From contig JAGOOA010000001.1 in the NCBI GenBank assembly GCA_017992765.1, positions 64,472-128,471 on the forward strand: a DNA stretch of 64,000 nucleotides, written 5' to 3'. Source of the stretch: Syntrophorhabdaceae bacterium. Lineage in GTDB: Bacteria; Desulfobacterota; Syntrophorhabdia; Syntrophorhabdales; Syntrophorhabdaceae. The notes below the pieces were generated by a model that worked only from the letters and a program-made list of their open reading frames with translations, was not told the DNA's origin and did not search any database. Below are positions 16,409 through 23,422 of this stretch, piece after piece (within the stretch, counting starts at the first letter, position 1; each line of letters opens with the position of its first letter). The position numbers and the translations under genes are program-made.

Positions 16409-17919
16409 AAGCAGCGAAGAGCGGAGAGCTGAGAGCGGAGAGCAAATTAAAAGGCCTCGTATTCAAATGGTCGTCCATCCTTTATTTAGCCATCTGCATT
16501 GTATTCTTATGCGCTGCCGGGTTTGCGGAGGATGTCCTTGTTAAAGTGAAGAAGCCGGCGTTCGCAGGCTCTTTTTATCCCGGCGAAGGATCTGCCCTTG
16601 CCGGGACAATAGACGGATATATGAAAGAAGCGGGATCACAAAAAGACAGGAAAAGCACGCCCGTCTTCGGCATCATTGCACCACACGCGGGATACCAGTA
16701 TTCCGGACGCGTCGCGGCCTATGCCTACAACCAGGTAAAAGGAAAACCTTACACAACGGTCATCCTCATGGGCCCGACACATCGCGTGCCGCTTAACGGC
16801 GCGGCGATATACCCTGCAGGATCATGGGAGACGCCCCTGGGAAGGGTTCAGGTTGACCACGATATAGCAAAAAGGCTCGCGGGCAAGTGCACGTTCATGA
16901 AAAACTATCCCCTTGCCTTTGAGCGCGAGCACTCCCTTGAGGTACAGGTCCCTTTTCTTCAGCAGGCCCTGAAAGATTTCAAGATAGTCCCTATCGTTAT
17001 GGGCATGATGGAAGGACCTGACTACAGGGCCCTCGCTGATGCGCTCTGTGAATTGCTTAAGCAGCATGCCGGAAAGATACTGATCGTCGCATCTTCCGAT
17101 ATGTCACATTTTCACAACTACCGGGAAGCAAACCGGATGGACAGGCTTGCCTTGAAGTTGATCGGGGATCTCGACACGGAGGCCCTCGCAGCCGGCCTCG
17201 CAAAAAATGATTATGAGCTGTGCGGATCACAGGCGGTCTTGACCCTTATGATGGTCGCCAAAAGGGCCGGCGGAGAGGCAAAGGTCCTTTACTACGCAAA
17301 TTCCGGGGATGTGATAGAGGACAAAAACAGGGTCGTAGGGTACGGAGCCGTTGCCTTTTCTCTCAGGGAAACCGGCGCCGGCCTCAACAAAAGGGAGCAG
17401 AAGGCGCTTCTCGCCTGTGCCAGGAAGACCCTCGAAGAAGCGGTGGCGCTGGGAAGAATCGCTCAGGCAGAGGCGAAAGAAAAGGCGCTGCTCGAAAAAC
17501 GGGGGGTCTTCGTCACCCTCACAAAGAATGGACGGCTAAGGGGGTGCATCGGATACATCACGCCGGTCATGCCATTGTACAGGGCGGTCTCCGAAATGAC
17601 CGTCTCTGCGGCGAGCCGCGACCCGCGGTTCCCCCCTGTCGCAAAAGAGGAACTGAAAGATATACATATTGAGATATCCGTGCTCAGCCCGCTGAAAAAT
17701 GTAGATGACCCGCATGAGATCGAGATCGGGAAGCACGGCCTGTTCATTGTGAGAGGGAACAACCAGGGGCTTCTCCTCCCCCAGGTGGCAGCCGAATATA
17801 TGTGGAGCAGGGAGGAGTTTCTGAAGCAGACCTGCCTCAAAGCGGGCCTGCCGTCGAATGCCTGGCAGGACAAAGCGACAAAGATCTACAGCTTTTCCGC
17901 CCAGATATTTTCGGAATGA
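16405..17919 (+). CDS. Fused AmmeMemoRadiSam system proteins B and A (MEMO1-AMMECR1) with signal peptide
   Basis: A 504-residue fusion. Residues about 17-43 form a hydrophobic signal or anchor (SSILYLAICIVFLCAAGFA). Residues about 45-325 are a MEMO1/LigB-like domain (PAFAGSFYPG, IAPHAGYQYSG, GPTHRVPLNG, FEREHSLEVQVPFL, SSDMSHF). Residues about 330-504 are AMMECR1, with its invariant RGCIGY near 412 and SRDPRFPP. The start is the ATG at 16405, overlapping the amrS stop; a longer frame from 16288 would only read amrS sequence in another frame. Codons just after the start read KSGELRAES and come from a short repeated GAGCGGAGAGC word like those in nearby gaps. Function is unknown. The fusion and the matching export signals suggest the system works outside the cytoplasm here. 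Confidence 0.88.
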   Translation: MKAAKSGELRAESKLKGLVFKWSSILYLAICIVFLCAAGFAEDVLVKVKKPAFAGSFYPGEGSALAGTIDGYMKEAGSQKDRKSTPVFGIIAPHAGYQYSGRVAAYAYNQVKGKPYTTVILMGPTHRVPLNGAAIYPAGSWETPLGRVQVDHDIAKRLAGKCTFMKNYPLAFEREHSLEVQVPFLQQALKDFKIVPIVMGMMEGPDYRALADALCELLKQHAGKILIVASSDMSHFHNYREANRMDRLALKLIGDLDTEALAAGLAKNDYELCGSQAVLTLMMVAKRAGGEAKVLYYANSGDVIEDKNRVVGYGAVAFSLRETGAGLNKREQKALLACARKTLEEAVALGRIAQAEAKEKALLEKRGVFVTLTKNGRLRGCIGYITPVMPLYRAVSEMTVSAASRDPRFPPVAKEELKDIHIEISVLSPLKNVDDPHEIEIGKHGLFIVRGNNQGLLLPQVAAEYMWSREEFLKQTCLKAGLPSNAWQDKATKIYSFSAQIFSE

Positions 17920-17980
17920 ACGAATATCGGACTATTGAACCCTATTGAGATAATGATCAACGACAAAAGGAGGCAGCGAA

Positions 17981-19180
17981 ATGCTTACGGAAAAACAGCT
18001 TGCACAATACGCGGAGGTTCTTCTCTGGGGGCTGGGGACGGCCCGGAAAAAACCCTTCAAAAAGAATGACTGTATCCTTCTCCAATACGAAGCACCTGCT
18101 GTCAGGCTCGCCGAGATACTCTACGGGAGGATCCTCGACCTCGGCATGCACCCTGTTCAGCGAATGGGTCTTACCTTTGGCATGGAAAAAAGCTTCTATA
18201 AAAAATCAAACAAGGGGCAGCTTACCTTCCTTGCGCCCGGGGACAGGGAGCTCTATGCAAACCTGAACGGGAGGATATTCCTGAGGGCGCCGGAATCGCT
18301 GACCCATTTGAAAGAGATCGACCCTGTCAGGATCGGCAAGGTTCTCGTTTCGCGAAAGCCGCTCCGCGATATCCTCGACAAGAGAGAGGAAAAGGGCCTC
18401 TACAGCTGGACGCTCTGCACCTTCCCGACCAACGAACTCGCCAGGCAGGCAAAGGCAAGGCCGGAGGAATACGCGCGGCAGATCGTGCGCGCCTGCTACC
18501 TTGACAGGAAGGATCCCGTAGGCGAATGGAAGAACGTCCACCGGCAGGTGAGCGGCATAAAGCGATGGCTCAACAGCCTGGAGGTGAGCTATTTCCACGT
18601 TGAATCTGATCACGTCGACCTGAAGGTCACTCCTGGAGAGAAAAGGGTATGGAAGGGCATCTCGGGCCACAACATTCCGAGCTTCGAGGTCTTTCTCTCT
18701 CCGGACTGGCACGGCACGGAAGGGGTCTATTACGCGAACCTTCCATCTTTCCGGAGCGGAAATTACGTTGAAAAGATACGCATTACCTTCCGGAAAGGCT
18801 CTGTCGTTAAAATGGAGGCCGGGAAGGGAGAGGACTTTGCCCGCAAGCAGCTTTCCATGGATAAAGGGGCAAGCAGGGTCGGCGAATTTTCCCTGACGGA
18901 CAGGCGCTTCTCGCGCATCGACCGGTTCATGGCGGACACGCTCTTTGACGAAAATTTCGGCGGGCAAAACGGGAACTGCCACATCGCCCTCGGCGCCTCC
19001 TACACCGACACGTACGACGGCAATCCTGCCGCGATGACGGGGGCGCTCAAAAAGAGGCTCGGCTTCAACGAATCCGCGCTCCACTGGGACCTTGTCAACA
19101 CGGAGGAGAAGACGGTCACCGCTCGCCTCAGATCAGGCAAAAAGGTTGTCATATATGAAAAGGGCGTCTTTAAATACTAA
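17981..19180 (+). CDS. M29-family metallo-aminopeptidase
   Basis: A 399-residue peptidase of family M29 (aminopeptidase T/AmpS type), which removes N-terminal residues with two metal ions. The family's ligand blocks are all visible: NIPSFEVFLSP near 232, GEFSLTD near 300, HIALGASYTDTY (His and Tyr) near 330 and LHWDLV (His and Asp) near 365. The N-terminal domain begins AQYAEVLLWGLG. No signal peptide is seen, so it is probably cytoplasmic. An excellent ribosome-binding site (AAAGGAGG) lies before the ATG. It follows the MEMO-AMMECR1 gene by 61 bp on the same strand and may share its transcript. Confidence 0.93.
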   Translation: MLTEKQLAQYAEVLLWGLGTARKKPFKKNDCILLQYEAPAVRLAEILYGRILDLGMHPVQRMGLTFGMEKSFYKKSNKGQLTFLAPGDRELYANLNGRIFLRAPESLTHLKEIDPVRIGKVLVSRKPLRDILDKREEKGLYSWTLCTFPTNELARQAKARPEEYARQIVRACYLDRKDPVGEWKNVHRQVSGIKRWLNSLEVSYFHVESDHVDLKVTPGEKRVWKGISGHNIPSFEVFLSPDWHGTEGVYYANLPSFRSGNYVEKIRITFRKGSVVKMEAGKGEDFARKQLSMDKGASRVGEFSLTDRRFSRIDRFMADTLFDENFGGQNGNCHIALGASYTDTYDGNPAAMTGALKKRLGFNESALHWDLVNTEEKTVTARLRSGKKVVIYEKGVFKY

Positions 19181-19182
19181 GT

Positions 19183-19310
19183 AAAAGGTAAAAGGTGAAA
19201 GGTGAAAAACGGACGGCTGTCAGCAGTCAGCACACAGCCGTCAGCTGAAACAAAGAGGGTTTTATGCTGAAGGCTGATCGCTGATAGCTAAAAAGCTGTC
19301 AGTATAAAGC
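19183..19310. repeat. Repeat cluster including 75-bp hairpin element, copy 2
   Basis: GTAAAAGGTAAAAGGTGAAA words (19183-19210) are followed by the second 75-bp element at 19215-19289. Together they fill the gap between two convergent genes, where they could also act as a bidirectional terminator, although no T-run follows. Confidence 0.65.
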
Positions 19311-19327
19311 ATCGAGCGTCCAGTCTA

Positions 19328-19648
19328 TTACTTCTTCTCCGCCTTCATCGCGCTGTACACCGAATAGGCTTCCATAAAGGCCGGAAAGCCTACCGTGGGG
19401 AGCAGTAAAAGCAGCGCATGTTTTATCTCCTCGTCCGTCAGCCCTGCTTCCTTGCCTCTTATGATATGGGTCTCGAGGGATATCCTGTGGCCGCTGGCGC
19501 CTGAAACGGCGATCTTGATCAGCCAGCGTATCTTTTCGGGCAGCGGCCCTCCCTGCACGTGGATCTCTTTGCCCAGCGCCTCGTGGCCTTCATAGATTCG
19601 CGGGAACTCTTCCTTGAAATGCGTAAACATCTCGTGCACATCTTTCAT
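19328..19648 (-). CDS. Carboxymuconolactone decarboxylase (AhpD-like) family protein
   Basis: A 106-residue all-helical protein of the CMD/AhpD-like family: LPEKIRWLIKIAVSGASGHRISLETHIIRGKEAGLTDEEIKHALLLLLPTVGFPAF is the characteristic run of helices, with the family His in ETHI. The CxxC pair of the peroxidase-type members is absent (GHRIS occupies that place), so it is not an AhpD-like thiol peroxidase. The start is set by a perfect AAAGGAGG eight bases before the ATG at 19648. The longer frame would begin inside the promoter. It is monocistronic and convergent with the M29 gene. Confidence 0.85.
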   Translation of the reverse strand: MKDVHEMFTHFKEEFPRIYEGHEALGKEIHVQGGPLPEKIRWLIKIAVSGASGHRISLETHIIRGKEAGLTDEEIKHALLLLLPTVGFPAFMEAYSVYSAMKAEKK

Positions 19649-19667
19649 GACAAACCTCCTTTCTCCC

Positions 19668-19696
19668 TTTTTAGTTGCAGAACGTCCCTTTGTCAA
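19668..19696 (-). promoter_or_regulatory. Candidate sigma70-type promoter for the CMD-family gene
   Basis: Reading on the minus strand, a perfect TTGACA (19696-19691), a 17-bp spacer and TAAAAA (19673-19668). It sits about 20 bp before the ribosome-binding site. Confidence 0.45.
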
Positions 19697-19759
19697 GCAG
19701 CATTATCGTCTTTCTATTGTGAAAGCGCTCCAATTCTGTTAATCTTTTAAGGAGTAAAT

Positions 19760-19897
19760 ATGGAAGGGGCGATCCCGTCAAGTCGGGACAAGCTGTTAGC
19801 CCCGGAAATAGCAATCAGGAGAAACTCTTATGAACATACTGTCGGCCATCGGCAACACGCCGCTTGTAGAACTCATGAACCTCGACCTGCCCCCTGA
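19760..19897 (+). CDS. Possible upstream leader ORF overlapping cysteine synthase
   Basis: A 45-codon ORF starts with ATG after a good ribosome-binding site (AAGGAGTAAAT) and runs 68 bp into the cysteine synthase gene in another frame. Its DNA includes an ATCCCGTCAAGTCGGGAC hairpin. The peptide resembles nothing I know. It could be a regulatory leader whose translation affects cysteine synthase, or chance. Low confidence. Confidence 0.2.
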   Translation: MEGAIPSSRDKLLAPEIAIRRNSYEHTVGHRQHAACRTHEPRPAP

Positions 19898-20738
19898 GGT
19901 AAAGATCCTCTGCAAGCTTGAAGGGTGCAACCCCGGCGGCTCAATCAAAGACCGTCCCGCCCTCTATATGATCACAAAGGCAGAGGAACGGGGGGATCTC
20001 ACAAAAGACAAGATCATCCTCGAGCCGACATCGGGCAATACGGGAATCGCCATCGCCATGATCGGCGCCGCGAAGGGGTACCGCGTTGACCTCTGCATGC
20101 CGGAGTGCGTCAGCACGGAAAGAAGGCTCATCCTTGAAGGGCTTGGCTCAAACGTCTTCCTCACGTCTGCGAAAGAAAATATCGACGGCGCCATCAAAAG
20201 GGCGCATCAGCTTCTCGAAGAATTCCCCGACAAGTACTATATGCCGAACCAGTACGACAACGAAGACAATATCCTCGCCCACTACGAAACAACGGGGCCT
20301 GAGATATATGCCCAGACCAACGGCGGCGTCGACTTTTTTGTCGCCGGCATGGGCACAACGGGAACGCTCATGGGCACCGCGAGATACCTGAAGGAGAAAA
20401 AACCGGCCGTGAAGATCGTCGGCGTTGAACCCGTCATGGGCCACGCTATCCAGGGATTGAAGAACATGACCGAATCGATCGTCCCAAAGATATACAACCC
20501 GGACATACTTGACCGGAAAGAGATGGTGGAGGATGGGGAAGCATTCGAGGCAACCCGCTTCCTTGCCCAGAAAGAAGGGATCTTCGTGGGAACATCAAGC
20601 GGCGCGGCAGTCGCGGTAGCCCTTCGCATAGCGCGCACAATAGACCACGGAACGATCGTCGTCATTCTCCCCGACCGCGGCGACCGCTACCTGAGCACCA
20701 TGCAGTTCAGGTCCATCTGCGCCAAGTGCCCGCCGTAA
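19830..20738 (+). CDS. Cysteine synthase (O-acetylserine sulfhydrylase, CysM/CysK family)
   Basis: A 302-residue PLP enzyme of the beta-replacing fold that makes cysteine from O-acetylserine (or O-phosphoserine) and sulphide. The PLP lysine is in GSIKDRPA near residue 42, the substrate loop is TSGNTGIAIA near 67, the phosphate-binding glycine loop is MGTTGTLMGT, and the C-terminal GTSSGAA is present. The start IGNTPLVEL is standard, and the ribosome-binding site is CAGGAG. It ends CAKCPP, a short extra cysteine pair seen in some CysM-like enzymes. The gene stands alone, convergent with the cytochrome b operon. Confidence 0.92.
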   Translation: MNILSAIGNTPLVELMNLDLPPEVKILCKLEGCNPGGSIKDRPALYMITKAEERGDLTKDKIILEPTSGNTGIAIAMIGAAKGYRVDLCMPECVSTERRLILEGLGSNVFLTSAKENIDGAIKRAHQLLEEFPDKYYMPNQYDNEDNILAHYETTGPEIYAQTNGGVDFFVAGMGTTGTLMGTARYLKEKKPAVKIVGVEPVMGHAIQGLKNMTESIVPKIYNPDILDRKEMVEDGEAFEATRFLAQKEGIFVGTSSGAAVAVALRIARTIDHGTIVVILPDRGDRYLSTMQFRSICAKCPP

Positions 20739-20814
20739 AGGCAGCAAAGGACCGGTAGAAAAGGGCATCTTCCTTTGTATCCCAGTAGGAAGCTCCAAAT
20801 GGAGAGCTAAGAGG

Positions 20815-20964
20815 CTATTTCTCCGGGTCCTTGTTGTTGCAGGAATCCTTCCTGCCGGCCTGCGGGCCGGTCATTCAGGTGCGGACCCCGAACCGTGGCA
20901 GGATGTATTTGTTCAAAATGAACCAGCCGGCAACGATCGCCAGCAGTATCAGAATGTCAGTCAT
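20815..20964 (-). CDS. Small membrane protein with in-frame TGA; candidate selenoprotein
   Basis: Its ATG (20964-20962) overlaps the stop of the cytochrome b gene in an ATGACTGA arrangement, so it is translationally coupled. The first 29 codons encode TDILILLAIVAGWFILNKYI then LPRFGVRT: one membrane helix and a conserved-looking LPRFGV tail. Then comes TGA (20877-20875). The frame stays open for 19 more codons (starting MTGPQAG, containing one cysteine in DSC) to a TAG at 20817-20815. A perfect 7-bp stem with loop GGA lies 26 nt after the TGA, in the position expected of a bacterial SECIS element. From memory, Cys versions ending ...GVPTC exist in other Desulfobacterota. If the TGA is a plain stop, the product is a 29-residue coupled peptide (20875-20964). 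The small ORF is quite likely; the Sec reading is a hypothesis. Confidence 0.5.
20839..20855 (-). promoter_or_regulatory. Candidate bacterial SECIS hairpin
   Basis: On the minus strand, GCAGGAA-GGA-TTCCTGC is a perfect 7-bp stem with a 3-nt loop whose first two bases are G. It starts 20 nt after the in-frame TGA, which puts the apical loop 26 nt downstream. A second stem (CCGGCC-CGCA-GGCCGG) lies between the TGA and this one. No T-run follows, which argues against a simple terminator. Confidence 0.4.
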
Positions 20965-21625
20965 CGATCTTCCCTTCCCTCTTCAACTCCTCATACCATA
21001 TGCCGTGCCGCTCTCTTACGTACTTCTCATCTATCTTTCCCGTGAACATGCTTTTTAAGAGCGGCCAGTTGCTTTTAAAGAGAGCGACAACGCCGACATG
21101 CATTATCAGGGCGAGCAGGAAGAGGAACGCCGCGAGGGTGTGGACGAGCGTATTGACCCCGTTCAGAAAAGGCGGCATATACACAAAGGGCAGGTTCTTG
21201 ATGATCTTCACAACGCCCGTCAAGGTGAGGACTACAATGATGATCCCCATACCGAGATAGGCGATCCTCTGCTCGGGCAGGTACTTCTCGGACGGCGGCT
21301 CCTCGCCGATGCCGATCATTGCAAGAAGCACCTTTACAGATCTTCCTGTATCCCCTTTTTTTGGAACCAGCCCGTTATCCCCGCGAAGCCCGTGATAGAG
21401 GACATGAAAGATGATGGCGGCAAGGAAAAAGATCGCAAAGATATAGTGAAGGGTGAGGTGCTTGAAATAGTCTCCGGCCCAACCGAGGCCCGGTATATTC
21501 AATATGAAATAGTACCGCTTGTAGAGCGGCAGCTCGCCGATGCCGGTAAAGAGGAGCATGATGCCTGACAGGGCCACTGTCCAATGCTCCACAAGCTCTA
21601 TGACGCTATGTCTCCTGATCTTCAT
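20957..21625 (-). CDS. Formate dehydrogenase gamma-type di-haem cytochrome b
   Basis: A 222-residue integral membrane protein with about four helices and the haem-ligand histidines of the FdnI/FdoI family (VEHWTVALSG in helix 1, LHYIFA and IFHVLYHG in helix 2, VHTLAAF and IMHVGV in the last helix). It would accept or donate electrons at the quinone pool. I start it at the ATG ending at 21625 (KIRRHSVIELVEHW), which overlaps the upstream ferredoxin gene by 20 bp. The longer frame adds an unlikely basic leader. It is followed by the small candidate selenoprotein ORF. No catalytic (molybdopterin) subunit is in the window. Confidence 0.85.
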   Translation of the reverse strand: MKIRRHSVIELVEHWTVALSGIMLLFTGIGELPLYKRYYFILNIPGLGWAGDYFKHLTLHYIFAIFFLAAIIFHVLYHGLRGDNGLVPKKGDTGRSVKVLLAMIGIGEEPPSEKYLPEQRIAYLGMGIIIVVLTLTGVVKIIKNLPFVYMPPFLNGVNTLVHTLAAFLFLLALIMHVGVVALFKSNWPLLKSMFTGKIDEKYVRERHGIWYEELKREGKIDD

Positions 21626-22610
21626 CGGTTCCGTCTCTATCGATCTTTTCCTTTCTTTTCTCTTTATACAGGGCGGCAACGATCGCCGCCACGGCAGGCG
21701 CGATGGCGCCGTAAATAAAGTATTTCGCAAGGTTGTGGGCCTTCTCCAGGGGGCTTACGATATCTTTCACCATCCGGAACTTTTCCTTCCCGGAGCGCAG
21801 CCGGTCCTCGATGATACCGAAAGGGACCTGCGAGAGATAGAGGGTAGAGGTGCCCCCGTTCTGTGTATCCCCGTATATGTGGAGCCTTTCGTTCCTCACC
21901 CTTTCGGCTGCCAATGAGAAGATCGATTGCCTTTCCCCGAAGCTGAGGGCCGTTTTCTCTTTCAACCTTTGGGTGCAGGCTTCAACGCATGCCGGCTGTC
22001 TGCCTTCCCTGATCCTGTCGTAGCAGAGGTCGCACTTGTACATAACGCCGCCGCCGGCATATTTGGGCATGATCTTGAGGTATAGCCCGACGCCCGCCTG
22101 CCTCTGAGGGATGTGCCATGGACATACGTCCCTGCATTTGGCCCCTCCGAAACAGAGCCAGTCGACGATCACGGTGTTTCCCTCTTTTTCCTTGCTGAGC
22201 GCGCCGAAGGGGCAAAGCGACACGCAGGGCGGGTTGTCGCAATGCATGCACCTGCGGGGGATAAAGACCTCCTGCCCGCCGCCAAGGGAGGCCTTCTGGA
22301 CAAAGATCCAGTTATAGGGCGTGAGGGTATTGAAGACGCCCCTCTTCTTCGACCAGTCCTCGTAGAATTTATGCGGCCAGTAAGGCTGTATGTCCTTTAC
22401 CGGCTCAGGGAACCTTCCCTTGTTCTCTTCCCTGCATGCCTTCACGCACAGGGGCATCGGCTCGCCCTTGCAGCCGTCGCACCGCGTGAGATCGATGATG
22501 GTGGCGTATCTGCCCGTGAACGACTGCGCTTCCGCTGCAGAAAGTATCTTCCCTGACACCGCCGCAGCTCCGGCAACCTTTAAAAAATCACGCCTCGTCA
22601 ATTCCATCAT
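21606..22610 (-). CDS. Tat-exported 4Fe-4S ferredoxin, formate dehydrogenase/hydrogenase beta type
   Basis: A 334-residue electron-transfer subunit of the FdnH/HybA kind. The N-terminus LTRRDFLKVAGAAAVSG is a twin-arginine signal. Cysteine clusters follow in order: CDGCKGEPMPLCVKAC, CMHCDNPPCVSLCP, CFGGAKCRDVCP and CDLCYDRIREGRQPACVEAC, which fits four 4Fe-4S clusters. A C-terminal membrane anchor (IYGAIAPAVAAIVAALY, about 300-318) precedes a charged tail, as in FdnH. It pairs with the overlapping cytochrome b gene. The arrangement fits a quinone-linked periplasmic oxidoreductase whose catalytic subunit is encoded elsewhere. Confidence 0.88.
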   Translation of the reverse strand: MMELTRRDFLKVAGAAAVSGKILSAAEAQSFTGRYATIIDLTRCDGCKGEPMPLCVKACREENKGRFPEPVKDIQPYWPHKFYEDWSKKRGVFNTLTPYNWIFVQKASLGGGQEVFIPRRCMHCDNPPCVSLCPFGALSKEKEGNTVIVDWLCFGGAKCRDVCPWHIPQRQAGVGLYLKIMPKYAGGGVMYKCDLCYDRIREGRQPACVEACTQRLKEKTALSFGERQSIFSLAAERVRNERLHIYGDTQNGGTSTLYLSQVPFGIIEDRLRSGKEKFRMVKDIVSPLEKAHNLAKYFIYGAIAPAVAAIVAALYKEKRKEKIDRDGTDEDQET

Positions 22611-22684
22611 ACAATACCCGCCAATACCGCATCGCTGCCCCGCCCTATCGTTAAATCTTATCTTCTTAAAATAATAATTGCAAC

Positions 22685-23422
22685 CTATGCGGGCAGCAAC
22701 CCTCCAACGATCGTCGGCAATATGTCGCCGGACTTTCCGAAGAGCGAAACGTCCGCAACGTTGGTGATCGGCGTCGGCTCCAAATTCACCTCAATGACAA
22801 AGCCGCCGTTGCTTTTTACGTTCTCCGGGAAGGACGCCACGGGATAGACAACTCCCGATGTGCCCACTACCATCAGGGTATCGCACAGGCTCATCGCATT
22901 ATAGGACATCTGCAGCGCATCGGATGGGATCGACTCCCCGAACCAGACAACGTCGGGCCGCAGCATCTCCCCGCATTCGCAGCGCGGGGGTATCGATTTT
23001 AAAGGCACATCCATGAGCATCATCGTCCTGCCGTCGCGTGGACACCGCACCCTCCACAGGTTTCCATGGATCTCGATGATGTTCTTTATCCCTGTCCGCC
23101 CGTGAAGGCCATCCACATTCTGGGTTATCAAAAAAAAGCCCGGCAACGTCTCTTCGAGCCTCCTGATCGCATGGTGTCCCGGGTTCGGCTCTGCCTTCCC
23201 TATGATCCCCCGTCTCCAGTCGTACCACTTCCATACCGTTACGGGGTCCCGCTCGAACGCCCACGGGGTGGCAAGCTCCTCTGCCCTGTAATTTTGCCAT
23301 AGCCCGTCGTCCCCCCTGAACGTGGGGATGCCGCTCTCAGCGGAGATCCCGGCACCGGTAATAACGAGAAGGGATTTCGTATTGCGCAGCCGCTCAACGG
23401 CCCGTTCCATGTCAGTGCTCAT
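22685..23422 (-). CDS. NAD-dependent protein deacylase, Sir2 family (sirtuin)
   Basis: A 245-residue sirtuin, which removes acyl groups from lysines using NAD. The NAD signature GAGISAESGIPTFRG is near 20-34, TQNVDGLH and the catalytic His in IEIHGNLW follow, then VVWFGESIP and VVGTSGVVYP. The zinc site is odd: instead of two CxxC pairs there are RCPRDG (one Cys) and RCECGE (C-x-C), so structural zinc binding is doubtful. The start at 23422 is chosen because GGGAGG lies eight bases before it. It overlaps the end of the DUF2520 gene by 11 bp and is the last gene of the long operon. Confidence 0.9.
   Translation of the reverse strand: MSTDMERAVERLRNTKSLLVITGAGISAESGIPTFRGDDGLWQNYRAEELATPWAFERDPVTVWKWYDWRRGIIGKAEPNPGHHAIRRLEETLPGFFLITQNVDGLHGRTGIKNIIEIHGNLWRVRCPRDGRTMMLMDVPLKSIPPRCECGEMLRPDVVWFGESIPSDALQMSYNAMSLCDTLMVVGTSGVVYPVASFPENVKSNGGFVIEVNLEPTPITNVADVSLFGKSGDILPTIVGGLLPA

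Noticed and set aside
20831..21058. Plus-strand 75-codon ORF
   Set aside because: It is the antisense of the cytochrome b end and the small membrane ORF, with no independent support.
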